In this document: piece by piece, positions 30,677 to 39,769 of the stretch
Layout: every line of letters starts with the position of its first letter
How positions within the stretch are numbered: the first letter of the stretch is position 1
Source: Microvirga arvi
Lineage (GTDB): Bacteria > Pseudomonadota > Alphaproteobacteria > Rhizobiales > Beijerinckiaceae
Direction: 5' to 3'
Assembly: GCF_016892765.1 (NCBI RefSeq)
Contig: NZ_JAFEMD010000037.1
Location: 1-55,929 of the forward strand
Length of the DNA: 55,929 nucleotides
The notes under the pieces: generated by a model
Databases searched by the model: none
What the model was told of the DNA's origin: nothing
Seen by the model: only the letters and a program-made list of their open reading frames with translations
Made by a program: the position numbers and the translations under genes

Positions 30677-32617
30677 TCAGAGCTCATTAGATCGCAATTG
30701 TGATCCTGTTTCCATTCCGAAACACAGGTCGGGCTGCAGGAAACGTATGTCCCTTCTGGCAAGGTGGGCGATAAGCCTTTCGCATAACGCCCAGATGACC
30801 TCATCGTGGACGAGATGATGGGTCAGAAGACCGATCGGCTCGTCCCGGTCCGCATGGCCTATGATGCGCCGCTCGACGGCTCTTGCAAAGGTCGCAACGA
30901 ACTGAGCGGGATCAACCGCGCTTCTCGTCCCCCTCCAATCGATAGGGTCGAGATGGGCGTTGATCTGGAGGAGCCCCACGGCGGGTGAGGCGGCGCTCCG
31001 ATCCGTGAAGGTGGACAATCCCGCAAAGCCCAGGCGTGACAGATGCGGGACAAGCTCGTCCGCAATCCGGTTCCAGGGTGGTACGAAGACCGGGAGCAGC
31101 TTTGACCCGAGATGCTCGCCTGCCATGTGCAGGGCCCGCTGCGCTTCCGCGGCTATGATCGGCAGTGAGCGATGGGCACCGAACTCCGCCTTTCGGGCTT
31201 CCGGCGTGGCATGGTTCGCGTGGCTCAAGCCATGCACGAGGGCCAGAGCCGAGGGTTCGTCCGTCAGCCGAGAGGCCAGGGAGTTTTCAAGCCTGCCTGG
31301 AATGACGGCCAGACCGATCCCAGAATCATAGGCGCGGGCGAGCTTGAGGAGGCGGTCGAGATCAGGCGTATCGGCCACCGCATCGTCGTCCCGCCACCAG
31401 AAGCTCAAGGGGCAGTTCCGATCCGCGGCCTGCTCCAGCGCCATGTCCAGAGGCGACCAATCGATCGCCGGGTGAACGGCAGGCTTGGAGAGGATCATGC
31501 TCTCAGCGATGGCAACGCTTCGCCGGGCGCCGTCGAGGGAAATGTCCGGGGGCGGGGACGAGAGTTGCGACAGCCCAAGGCGGATTGCGTCCGCAAGGCG
31601 CGGTCCCGACAGCTCATCCTCCGGGACGATCCCGGCAAGGTTCAGGCTCTTCAAGCGTTCGGCCCGCAGGCGCTGTTCCGTTTCCTGGCCCGCTTCGAAG
31701 GGAACGAGCACCGATCTCACGCCACAGCGCAGAAGATCTACGACCGTGTTGTAGCCGGCCTGGCTGACGGAGATCTCGGCTCCGGAGAGCAGGGTACGGA
31801 AATCGGGTCTTGCCCGCTCGACGACGACGTGAGGCGGAGCACCCTCCTGCAGAGCCTGGAAGTCCGCTTCCGGCACGCTCCGCCCGACAAGGATGCGCCA
31901 GGGGCGATCGGAGATGAGGCGTGCGGCTTCGATGGCGGCGCGGTAGAGCGGCAGGCTCGCGGCGCTCGATCCGCCGGAGACCACGATGCCATGCCTGGGA
32001 GCGGCAGGAGCCGAGCCCTCGTTCTCGTCCACATAGCCCGTATAGTGGATCAGTGGCTTGATCCGTTCATCCAGGGGCCATGAAGCCTCGAGGGGAACGA
32101 GGTCGGGGTCGCCGTGAACGAGAATGGCGTCGTAGTTGCGAAGGATGCTTTCGTGGGCCTGCGCAAGGCGCTCGCCCTTCGAGGGCGCCACGAGAATGTC
32201 GCGGATCGAGCACAGCACGAGCGGGCGCGGGTTCAAGGCGCGCGCCGCTTCGAGCAGGCCTGTGAACTCGCCCGCCAGCACGCGGCGGCCGAACGGGAAG
32301 AGTTCGGTGATGAGGATGTCGGGCCGGGCATTCCGAAGCGTGTCGAGGAGCAGGGCTTGGCGCGCAGCGAGATACGCGTCGTCGACCGGTCGAAGGTTCT
32401 CGTCGAGGAGCGTCTTGAAGTCGGTGCCGACGGTGAGCACGGGCGGCAGCTGAACGAGCCTGACCTCTTCGAGATCGGCGAGGCGGGCGGGGGTTCCACC
32501 CGATGCGAGGATCGTCTCGTGCCCGTCGCGGGCGAAAGCCCGCGCCAGGGCGGCTGCCCTCGTCAGGTGGCCGGCCCCTAGCAGATGCGTGACGGCGATC
32601 AGAACGCGCAATGTCAT
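30677..32617 (-). CDS. Glycosyltransferase fused to a polysaccharide-deacetylase-like domain
   Basis: 646 residues. The N-terminal part (about 1-380) is a MurG/GT28-like glycosyltransferase: it starts LIAVTHLLGAGHLTRAAALA (two glycine-rich turns), has VVSGGSSAASLPLY for the sugar-nucleotide diphosphate, and SQAGYNTVVDLLRCGVRSVL for acceptor/donor control. The C-terminal part (about 395-640) resembles a NodB-like deacetylase: FWWRDDDAVADTPDLDRLL carries the metal aspartates and VHGLSHANHATP the histidines. The enzyme could transfer a sugar and modify its N-acetyl group, but activity is inference. It overlaps the upstream glycosyltransferase by 4 bases; it is last in the operon. Confidence 0.85.
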   Translation of the reverse strand: MTLRVLIAVTHLLGAGHLTRAAALARAFARDGHETILASGGTPARLADLEEVRLVQLPPVLTVGTDFKTLLDENLRPVDDAYLAARQALLLDTLRNARPDILITELFPFGRRVLAGEFTGLLEAARALNPRPLVLCSIRDILVAPSKGERLAQAHESILRNYDAILVHGDPDLVPLEASWPLDERIKPLIHYTGYVDENEGSAPAAPRHGIVVSGGSSAASLPLYRAAIEAARLISDRPWRILVGRSVPEADFQALQEGAPPHVVVERARPDFRTLLSGAEISVSQAGYNTVVDLLRCGVRSVLVPFEAGQETEQRLRAERLKSLNLAGIVPEDELSGPRLADAIRLGLSQLSSPPPDISLDGARRSVAIAESMILSKPAVHPAIDWSPLDMALEQAADRNCPLSFWWRDDDAVADTPDLDRLLKLARAYDSGIGLAVIPGRLENSLASRLTDEPSALALVHGLSHANHATPEARKAEFGAHRSLPIIAAEAQRALHMAGEHLGSKLLPVFVPPWNRIADELVPHLSRLGFAGLSTFTDRSAASPAVGLLQINAHLDPIDWRGTRSAVDPAQFVATFARAVERRIIGHADRDEPIGLLTHHLVHDEVIWALCERLIAHLARRDIRFLQPDLCFGMETGSQLRSNEL

Positions 32618-33744
32618 GCCCCCACTCCAGCGGTGAGCGGCTCGAGCGCCTTGCGCAAGCGCGAAGCGGCATGGTCGAGGTCACGCTCCTGCCTTACGAA
32701 ACGCAAGGCATCAGCGCCGAGCATGCGACGGCGATCATGATCTTTCAGGAGGTCGCTCAGGCCGTCGGAAAATGCGGCGATGTCGCCGGGTGGCGTCAGG
32801 ATTCCCGTCTTGCCATGCTGCACCACGCTGGCGACGCCGCCATAGGCGCCGGCGATCACGGGGCAGCCCAGCGCCTGGGCCTCCAGCAGCACCATGCCAT
32901 AGGCCTCGTTGACCGCAGGCCAGACGAACAGATCGGCCTCTTCATAGAGGGTTTTCAGATCGGCCCTGCTTTCGATCTGCCCATGATAGCGCACGCGAGG
33001 CGCGAAGGTCGCGAAACGCTGCTCGACCTCCGCCCGCCCTTCGCCATCTCCCACGATGTCGAGGGTCCAGGGGAGGTGCCGGAGCCGTTCGAGAGCGGAT
33101 GCCAGAATGCGGTAGGAGGCGAGCTTGTCGCCGTTGCGCATCATCGCCACGGTGAGCAGGCGCGGCTCGCGTCCGGGCGGGCGTGGAGCGCCCGGCGCAG
33201 GCCAGTCCTGCATGTCGAGAAAGGGCGGAAAATCGATCAGGACCTGATGCGGTGGCCGTACCGCTTCCAAAGCTTCCCGGTCATGGGCCGTCATGACGAA
33301 GATCGCATCGGCTCGATCGAGGGCTGCCTCGGCTCCCTCATGCGCCATGGCCCAAGGCCCATGGGCACGCTTTGCGGCCCGGGAACCTTCCGCTACGACA
33401 TATGGAATCTTGAGGGCCTGCGCGACACGGGGGCCGATCCAGTCCGGCGCCTTGTAATAGACGTGATAGGTGAACCACAGGCAGGGGCGGCTTTCCTCCG
33501 GCAGGGCCTGATAACGCGCAACGAGGCGCGAGGACTCCTCCAGCGATTGCTGCCTGGTGAGGTTCTGGCGCTGCGGGTCGCCCGCCTTGTCGAGACTGCG
33601 CAGTTCGCTGGCGATCTGCGGCGAATATCCCGCCTTGTCGAGGGCTCTCATCAGCAGGCGCGCCATGGTCCGGTCGCCCGACGGAAGGGGATGGTCAGGG
33701 CTCTTGAGCGGAGCGTAGAACGCCACTGTCCTCGCGTGGGTCAC
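32614..33744 (-). CDS. Glycosyltransferase family 4 type
   Basis: 376 residues from the GTG at 33744, chosen because it overlaps the preceding stop by GTGA and yields a standard N-terminus (ARTVAFYAPLKSPDHPLPSG); about 60 extra open codons upstream have no support and lie inside the previous gene. The C-terminal GT-B half has LTVAMMRNGDKLASYRILAS, LDIVGDGEGRAEVEQRF and LFVWPAVNEAYGMVLLEAQA, where the ExxxxxxxE motif binds the nucleotide-sugar. It is third in a four-gene operon presumably making a surface glycan. Donor and acceptor cannot be assigned. Confidence 0.9.
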   Translation of the reverse strand: MTHARTVAFYAPLKSPDHPLPSGDRTMARLLMRALDKAGYSPQIASELRSLDKAGDPQRQNLTRQQSLEESSRLVARYQALPEESRPCLWFTYHVYYKAPDWIGPRVAQALKIPYVVAEGSRAAKRAHGPWAMAHEGAEAALDRADAIFVMTAHDREALEAVRPPHQVLIDFPPFLDMQDWPAPGAPRPPGREPRLLTVAMMRNGDKLASYRILASALERLRHLPWTLDIVGDGEGRAEVEQRFATFAPRVRYHGQIESRADLKTLYEEADLFVWPAVNEAYGMVLLEAQALGCPVIAGAYGGVASVVQHGKTGILTPPGDIAAFSDGLSDLLKDHDRRRMLGADALRFVRQERDLDHAASRLRKALEPLTAGVGA

Positions 33745-35012
33745 ACCCGCTCCGGTTCTTTCTGCGGGTTCTCCGTCATGCTGCGCAGGCGCGCTTCCAG
33801 CATGTCGACCCCGCCTTCCATGGAGAAGTCCCGCCGCAGCCGTGCGAAGGCTGCGGAGCCGAGGGTCCGGCGGCGCTCCGGGTCGCGGGCGAGAAGGTTG
33901 AGGGCGTTTGACAAAGCCTCCCAATCGCCCGGCGGCACGAGCCGGCCCTCCACGTCGTCGCGGATGAACTCGGGAATGCCGGCGAAATCCGACGCGACAA
34001 TCGCAAGCTCCTGGCTCGCCGCCTCCATGATCACGTTCGGCAAGCCGTCCCTGTCGCCCGATCTCGCCTCCTTGGATGGGAGAACGAAAAGATCGGCTTC
34101 CCGCAGAAGGGCGATGATCTCGGGCTGCGCCTTGGAGCCGAGGAAGGCGACCTTGCTCGCCATGCCGGCTTCCTGTGCCTGCTTTTTGAGACTGTTGAGC
34201 AATTCGCCGCCGCCCACATGGACGAAGCGCCAGTGCAGATCCTGCGGCAGGGCGGCGAGCGCCCGGATCAGGTCGCCGTATCCCTTCTTCGCCACGGCCC
34301 GTCCGATGGAGACGATCCGCACCGGATCGAGCGGATCCGAGCCGTCACGCGCGGGGCGGCTCTCGGGCGGGGCGGGAAACCGCGACAGATCCAGTCCGTG
34401 ATAGACGAGCGAAACCTGCTCCGGTCGCGACAGGGACTGCAGGTTCGAGGCTCCCTGCGCGGTGCAGGTCACGCCCCAGCAGGCTTCCGCTATCTTCTCA
34501 CGCTTCTCCCAATCCGGTGTCGTCCAGATGTCCTTGGCATGGGCCGAGAAGGTCCAGCTCCGGCCTGTCAGCAGCGCGGCGTAGCGTACGACGGAGGCAG
34601 GCGTGTGGAGGTAATGCACGTGCAGATGCCGGACATCCGCCGGCAGCTCCCGCGCCATGACGAAGGCCTGGCCGAGACGGCGCACCCGGTTGGCGGTGAG
34701 ATCGCGCTTCAGATCGCGCCAGAACGCCCCGATCGTGGGCCGAAAGCCTTTCTGTTTCAGGCACCAGAATGCGCCGCGCAGCACGCGCAGGGGCTCCTCG
34801 TACAGGTATTCCGGCAGGTAGGTGATCCGTGCCTTGATGGCCTTGTGCATCGGATGCACGGCCCGCTCCGTCGGGTGCCGAAGGGACCAGAGATCGAACG
34901 CGAGACCCCGCTGTTCGAGGGCCAGGATCTCCTGGGCAATGAAGGTCTCGGAAAGGCGTGGATAGCCTTTCACGACGACGACGATGCGTCGGGCTGTCGT
35001 TGAGGGAAGCAT
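33741..35012 (-). CDS. Glycosyltransferase family 4 type
   Basis: 423 residues, retaining GT-B transferase. Features in order: VVVVKGYPRLSETFIAQEIL at the N-terminus, as in colanic-acid-type transferases (WcaL/AmsK-like); HLHVHYLHTPASVVRYAALL; FSAHAKDIWTTPDWE; VSIGRAVAKKGYGDLIRALA starting the nucleotide-binding half; and DGLPNVIMEAASQELAIVAS with the catalytic-site ExxxxxxxE region. It overlaps the next gene by 4 bases and follows the MurG-like gene by 8 bases. Exopolysaccharide repeat-unit assembly is likely, at the cytoplasmic membrane face. Confidence 0.92.
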   Translation of the reverse strand: MLPSTTARRIVVVVKGYPRLSETFIAQEILALEQRGLAFDLWSLRHPTERAVHPMHKAIKARITYLPEYLYEEPLRVLRGAFWCLKQKGFRPTIGAFWRDLKRDLTANRVRRLGQAFVMARELPADVRHLHVHYLHTPASVVRYAALLTGRSWTFSAHAKDIWTTPDWEKREKIAEACWGVTCTAQGASNLQSLSRPEQVSLVYHGLDLSRFPAPPESRPARDGSDPLDPVRIVSIGRAVAKKGYGDLIRALAALPQDLHWRFVHVGGGELLNSLKKQAQEAGMASKVAFLGSKAQPEIIALLREADLFVLPSKEARSGDRDGLPNVIMEAASQELAIVASDFAGIPEFIRDDVEGRLVPPGDWEALSNALNLLARDPERRRTLGSAAFARLRRDFSMEGGVDMLEARLRSMTENPQKEPERV

Positions 35013-35020
35013 TCGTTACG

Positions 35021-36280
35021 CTACTCGGCGGCCTGATGGTAGGCGGGTGCAAACCGGTTCCTGAACCCGGTCAGCACTTTGAGCCGTTCCTGAACCCGGT
35101 CAAGTCCGTCGAGAAGGCCTGGGATGACCACCTCGGACGGACGCCGTTGCAAGGACAGGGAGCGCAAGGCTGCCGCCATGCGCTCGGGCGTGCACGGCTC
35201 CTTGTAGTCGCTCAGCATGCGCACGAGGCCGAGCCGTTCGGCCTCCACGGCCCGGATGTATTGCTCCAGCCGCGGCCGGGTGCGCGGAACGATGAGGGTA
35301 GGCTTGTCGAAGGACAGGGCCTCGCAGAACGTGTTGTAGCCACCCATGGCCACGATCGAGTCGGCCTTCTTCATGAGCCATTCGATCTTGTTGTCGAAGG
35401 ACATGACGTCGAGCTTCGGCTGCTTAGCGACGCGCTCCACGAAGGAACGGCGCTTGTCCCTATCGATGAAGGGGCCGAAGAGGATCAGCGCAGGCTGCTC
35501 GAGATCTGCATCCGCCTCGTAGGCCGAGATCACCCAGTCGATCAGATCGTCCCCGTCGCCGCCGCCGCCGGTGGTGACCAGGATGAAGGGCTGCTTGGTG
35601 ATCTTCGGGTATTTGGTAAGCGACGGGGTCGGCGGCACGTCCCGGCGAAGATAGCCGGTATAGGTGATCCGGCCTTCCACTTCGGGGGGTAGGTCGAGAG
35701 CCTTGAGCGGCTGATACACATCCCTGAGGCCATAGACCCAGATCTCGTGGTAATAGCGGATCAGCGCTGTCCGGGCACCCTTGCGCTCCCATTCCGGAAC
35801 GAGAAGGGCAGGTTCGTCCATCACGTCGCGGATGCCGAGCACGAGGCGGCAGCCGGTCGCCTGCAGATATTCGAGCGCCGGCACGACTTCGCCGCGAAAG
35901 CCCGTCGGCTCCTTGTCGACGATGAACACATCCGGCTGGAAGGCCTTGGCGGCCTGGAGAATGAGTGCCTGCCTCAGGCCAACCGCCTCGTCCAGGTCCA
36001 CGTTGAGGTTGAGGCTGCGGTAATCACCGTCCGGCAGCTTCGTGACGCCAGGGATGCGGATGTAATCAACGCCGCTCTCGAACTCGAAATTGCCGATGAC
36101 GGGCGAGCCCGAGATGATGATCACCGAGGTGCCCGGCTGCTCCTCCACGATGGCATTCGCCAGCGCACGGGACCGGCGCAAATGCCCGAGCCCGAAGGTA
36201 TCGTGGCTATAGATGAGGACCCTTGCGCCCTGGAAGGGCTTGACCAAAGGTGAGCCTGTGTCTGTTTCCGCATCTTCCAT
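35021..36280 (-). CDS. MurG-like (GT28-type) glycosyltransferase, operon leader
   Basis: 419 residues. The N-terminus ARVLIYSHDTFGLGHLRRSRA carries the GLGHLRR turn typical of this group. The nucleotide-binding half has FILVTTGGGGDGDDLIDWVI and DSIVAMGGYNTFCEALSFDK followed by PTLIVPRTRPRLEQYIRAVE, close to MurG-like C-terminal logic. It resembles the N-terminal half of the fusion protein at 30677-32617, with which it shares the operon. No signal peptide. It is the first of four glycosyltransferase genes and diverges from the degenerate ABC gene across 160 bases. Likely transfers a sugar to a lipid- or sugar-linked acceptor. Confidence 0.9.
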   Translation of the reverse strand: MEDAETDTGSPLVKPFQGARVLIYSHDTFGLGHLRRSRALANAIVEEQPGTSVIIISGSPVIGNFEFESGVDYIRIPGVTKLPDGDYRSLNLNVDLDEAVGLRQALILQAAKAFQPDVFIVDKEPTGFRGEVVPALEYLQATGCRLVLGIRDVMDEPALLVPEWERKGARTALIRYYHEIWVYGLRDVYQPLKALDLPPEVEGRITYTGYLRRDVPPTPSLTKYPKITKQPFILVTTGGGGDGDDLIDWVISAYEADADLEQPALILFGPFIDRDKRRSFVERVAKQPKLDVMSFDNKIEWLMKKADSIVAMGGYNTFCEALSFDKPTLIVPRTRPRLEQYIRAVEAERLGLVRMLSDYKEPCTPERMAAALRSLSLQRRPSEVVIPGLLDGLDRVQERLKVLTGFRNRFAPAYHQAAE

Positions 36281-36440
36281 GCAGGCTTCCCTTGGCGGGG
36301 GAGAAAATCGGTTGATGGAACGTTGGTTGACGTTAGGCCAGCTACGGCTAACCTTGCAATAGCCCCCTCGTCAAACTATGGCGGTGCCCCAGAACGGAAA
36401 GAGGTAGGCACAGGTAATTGAAGATGGCATCGTTGCGCTG

Positions 36441-39161
36441 ATGGAAAAGAGCCTGTTCCGGTACATCTGGACACATTCGAAGCGCGACCAGATGATCGTC
36501 TGCGCCGTTGTGCTGGCGTCGCTGCCTTTCTACTTCATGTCCCTGGACCTGCCGCGACAGATCGTGAACCAGGCCATTCAGGGCGAGGCCTTCAGGGACG
36601 GCAACACGACAGCCCCCTTCCTCGCACTCAAGTACGATTGGCCCGCCTGGCTGGGGGGCGGCACCCTCGAACTGTTCGAAGGCTTCCAGGTCAGCCGTTT
36701 GGGCCTTCTCATGGGCCTCTCCTTCGTCTTCCTGTTCTTCGTCATCGTGAACGGGGCCTTCAAGTACTGGATCAACGTCTCCAAGGGCATATTGGGCGAG
36801 CGGATGCTCAGGCGCATGCGCTTCGACCTGTTCTCCATGGTCCTTCGGTTTACCCCGGAAGCGCTGCGGACCGTCAAATCCTCGGAGACGGCAACGATCG
36901 TCAAGGATGAGGTGGAGCCGATCGGCGGCTTCATCGGGGACGCCTTCATCACTCCGGTCTTCCTGGGCACCCAGGCCATTACCGCGCTCGTGTTCATCAT
37001 GGTGCAGAATGCCTGGCTCGGCTTGATCGCTCTGGCCGTGATCGCAGTGCAGTTCACGATCATTCCGCGGTTGCGGCGCGCGTTGCTGCGCCTGGGCAAG
37101 CAGCGTCAGCTGGCCTCCCGGCAGCTCGCCGGGCGCATTGCCGAAGTGCTCGACGGGATTGAGGTCGTGCATGTGCACAATGCCTATAAATGGGAAAGAG
37201 CCGAAATCGGGCACCGCCTCTTCAATCTCTTCTTCATCCGATTGGAGATCTACAACCGGAAATTCTTCGTCAAAGCCCTCAACAATTTCCTGGCTCAACT
37301 GACCCCCTTCTTCTTCTACGCCATCGGCGGCTATTTCGCCCTTCGCGGCACCCTCGATATCGGCCAGCTCGTTGCCGTCATCGCAGCCTATCGCGAATTG
37401 CCGCCGCCCCTGAAGGAGCTGATCGACTGGGATCAGCTGCGTCTCGATGTTCAGGTGAAATACGATCAGGTCACCCAGCATTTTGCCGAGGAGAGACTGG
37501 GGCCGTTGCTTGAAGACCGCGAGCCGGCAACGGAGGATCAGCCTCTGATAGGTCCGCTCCTCGGTGAGGAGATCCAGATCGCCGGACCTCACGGAGACAT
37601 GATCATCGAGGGAGGGGCTTTCGAGGTCGAGCTGCCCGCGAGCGTGGCGCTGATCTCGAACGGAGGGGCTGCCGCCGGCATCCTGGCGCGCATCCTCGCC
37701 CGACGAAGCCTGGAGTTCAGCGGCAGGATCCGGATCGGCGAGCGTGATCTAGCGCAGATTCCCATCTCCGTCGTCGGACGCAGGATCGCCTATGCGGGCG
37801 TGGATCCGATCCTTTTCCCGGGCAGCATCCGCGATAACCTGGTCTATGGCCTCCGCTCCAGGCCTCTCGGCAAGCTGAAGGAGGACAAGCCGGAGATGGA
37901 TCGCCGGATCGCCGAGGCGCTCAGAACCGGCAATCCGATCGAGAGTATCGCGGACCAGTGGGTCGATTACGAACGTCTCGGCGTGAAGGACGAGAATGAT
38001 CTCGACCGCATCCTCCTTGAGCTCATGGACAGGATCGGCATGGGCGACACGATCTATCTGTTCGGCCTGGCCGGCAGGATTGACCCGGAGCGCCATACGA
38101 CCCTCGCCGAGCGCCTTGTCGAAGCACGGCACCGCCTTCGGGAAACCTTCCAGTCCAACGGCATGTCCGATCTGGTCGAACCCTTCGATCCGGGGCGCTA
38201 TAACAGCCAGGCGACCATCGCCGAGAACCTTCTCTTCGGTGTGCCGGTCTCGGATGCGTTCAGGGGGCGCAACCTTGCCGAAAATGCTCAGTTCCGCGGT
38301 GCCATGGACAGGGCGGTGCTGACGGATGAACTCGTCCGCATGGGCCTCCAGATCGCGGAGACCATGACCGAGATCTTCGAGGGGCTGCCGCCCGGCCATT
38401 CCCTGTTCGAGCAGTTCTCCTTCATCGGCGCGGAGGAGCTGCCGGAGTTCGAGGCTATCCTGCGTCGCCACGGCCGTGGCGAGGGCAGCCTGAAACGGGA
38501 GGATCGGACGCGCCTCCTGTCGCTGCCCCTGGCCTATATCGAAGCCCGGCATCGCTTGGGTCTTCTCGACGACGCGATGATGAGCCGGATTGTCGAGGCA
38601 CGAAGTCTCGTCCATGCGGTTCTCGAAGAGGCCGGCTCCGAGGGCGTCGAGTTCTACGATCCCGAGAGGATCTGCGCTGCGGCGCCCCTGAGGGACAACC
38701 TCCTCTTCGGCCGCGTCAGCTATCAGGTGGCCAATGCCCGCGCCCGGGTAGCCGAAGCGGTTGCGACGGTCGTCCGCGAACTGGAGCTGAAGGAGGAGGT
38801 CGAGAAAATCGGCCTGGATTATCAGGTCGGCACGGCGGGCAGGCTTCTGTCGCCGCAGGAACGGGCGAGCGTCAATCTCGTCCGCTGCCTTGTGAAACGA
38901 CCCGATATTCTCGTGGTCGATGGGGCGCTCGCACCCTTCGACGAGGCGCGCAGCCAGCAGCTGGTGCAGCTGCTCCTCGAACTCTTCGATCAACAAAGCC
39001 TGTTCATGGTCCTGCCGAATGATCGACAGGCCGGTGACTTCGATGTTCAGATGCGGTTCCGCGACGGACAGATCATAACCAATAAGACGGCCGCTTCGGC
39101 CCCGAGGGCTTCCACGCCCGAGCCGGACGCCGCCCAGAGGATAGCAGGAGAGGTGGCATGA
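36441..39161 (+). CDS. ABC-exporter-like protein with degenerate ATPase and internal repeats
   Basis: 906 residues. The first 330 or so form an ABC exporter membrane domain with six predicted helices (RYIWTHSKRDQMIVCAVVLA, later FFFYAIGGYFALRGTLDIGQ). The region that should be the ATPase lacks every catalytic motif: Walker A reads SNGGAAAGI (about 405, no GKS/T), the signature is LSPQERAS (about 802), and Walker B ends VVDGA instead of DEA (about 824). Three blocks resemble the post-Q-loop segment: SIRDNLVYG (about 461), TIAENLLFG (592) and PLRDNLLFG (748), with roughly 130-155 residues between them, so the domain seems expanded by duplication. ATP hydrolysis is unlikely. The stop overlaps the next start by 4 bases. 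Confidence 0.85.
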   Translation: MEKSLFRYIWTHSKRDQMIVCAVVLASLPFYFMSLDLPRQIVNQAIQGEAFRDGNTTAPFLALKYDWPAWLGGGTLELFEGFQVSRLGLLMGLSFVFLFFVIVNGAFKYWINVSKGILGERMLRRMRFDLFSMVLRFTPEALRTVKSSETATIVKDEVEPIGGFIGDAFITPVFLGTQAITALVFIMVQNAWLGLIALAVIAVQFTIIPRLRRALLRLGKQRQLASRQLAGRIAEVLDGIEVVHVHNAYKWERAEIGHRLFNLFFIRLEIYNRKFFVKALNNFLAQLTPFFFYAIGGYFALRGTLDIGQLVAVIAAYRELPPPLKELIDWDQLRLDVQVKYDQVTQHFAEERLGPLLEDREPATEDQPLIGPLLGEEIQIAGPHGDMIIEGGAFEVELPASVALISNGGAAAGILARILARRSLEFSGRIRIGERDLAQIPISVVGRRIAYAGVDPILFPGSIRDNLVYGLRSRPLGKLKEDKPEMDRRIAEALRTGNPIESIADQWVDYERLGVKDENDLDRILLELMDRIGMGDTIYLFGLAGRIDPERHTTLAERLVEARHRLRETFQSNGMSDLVEPFDPGRYNSQATIAENLLFGVPVSDAFRGRNLAENAQFRGAMDRAVLTDELVRMGLQIAETMTEIFEGLPPGHSLFEQFSFIGAEELPEFEAILRRHGRGEGSLKREDRTRLLSLPLAYIEARHRLGLLDDAMMSRIVEARSLVHAVLEEAGSEGVEFYDPERICAAAPLRDNLLFGRVSYQVANARARVAEAVATVVRELELKEEVEKIGLDYQVGTAGRLLSPQERASVNLVRCLVKRPDILVVDGALAPFDEARSQQLVQLLLELFDQQSLFMVLPNDRQAGDFDVQMRFRDGQIITNKTAASAPRASTPEPDAAQRIAGEVA

Positions 39162-39604
39162 CCCTTGAGACGGAAGTTCAGTCCTTGCGGCAGGTCCCGA
39201 TGTTCCGGGATGTCGATCCCGCCCGCCTGAAGCTTCTCGCCTTCACGAGCGAGCGGGTGCAGTTCGCCGGGGGACAGCGGTTCTTCTCGCAGGGCGACCC
39301 GTCCGATGCGGCTTACGTGATCCTCGACGGTCGGGCCAGCGTGCTGCTCAACACCCCGGGCGGGGATATCCAGGTGGCCGAACTGGGAAGCAATGCCCTG
39401 GTGGGAGAGATGGGAATCCTCTCCGATACGCCTCGGTCAGCCACGATCATGGCGGCGGAGCCGACGACGGCCCTGCGAATCGACAAGCGGGTTTTCCTGG
39501 AGCTCCTGGCCCAGTTTCCCCAGATGTCCCTGGCCATCATGCGCGAACTGGCGAAGCGGCTTGAGCGGACCAACGCCCAGCTTGTCGCCCAGTCATCCTC
39601 CTAA
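39158..39604 (+). CDS. Stand-alone cyclic-nucleotide-binding domain protein
   Basis: 148 residues, a single Crp-type beta-roll with flanking helices and no DNA-binding helix-turn-helix. The phosphate-binding cassette is recognisable as VGEMGILSDTPRSATIMAA: the conserved GE and the R-(S/T)-A that hold the cyclic phosphate are present, so cAMP or cGMP binding is plausible. The N-terminus (QVPMFRDVDPARLKLLAF) is standard. It overlaps the degenerate ABC gene by ATGA, so the two are co-translated and may act as one complex in which nucleotide binding replaces ATP hydrolysis as the signal; that is inference. Confidence 0.92.
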   Translation: MTLETEVQSLRQVPMFRDVDPARLKLLAFTSERVQFAGGQRFFSQGDPSDAAYVILDGRASVLLNTPGGDIQVAELGSNALVGEMGILSDTPRSATIMAAEPTTALRIDKRVFLELLAQFPQMSLAIMRELAKRLERTNAQLVAQSSS

Positions 39605-39769
39605 ATTTCCGGGAACTTTAACGATTTTTCGGGGAAAACATCGGTTACGCTTAGCCAAAAGATAACATTTACGGCCAAGCTGTCCGATTCTCGACACAAC
39701 TACCCGTCAACCCTTGTCCCAGAATGAGACAAGGGAAGGCCCGACAAACAACCGGGCTGTGCGGGATAA

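Noticed and set aside
39605..39769. EcfG-type promoter before the lytic transglycosylase
   Set aside because: A GGAAC occurs near 39610 but no CGTT or variant at 16-17 bases.
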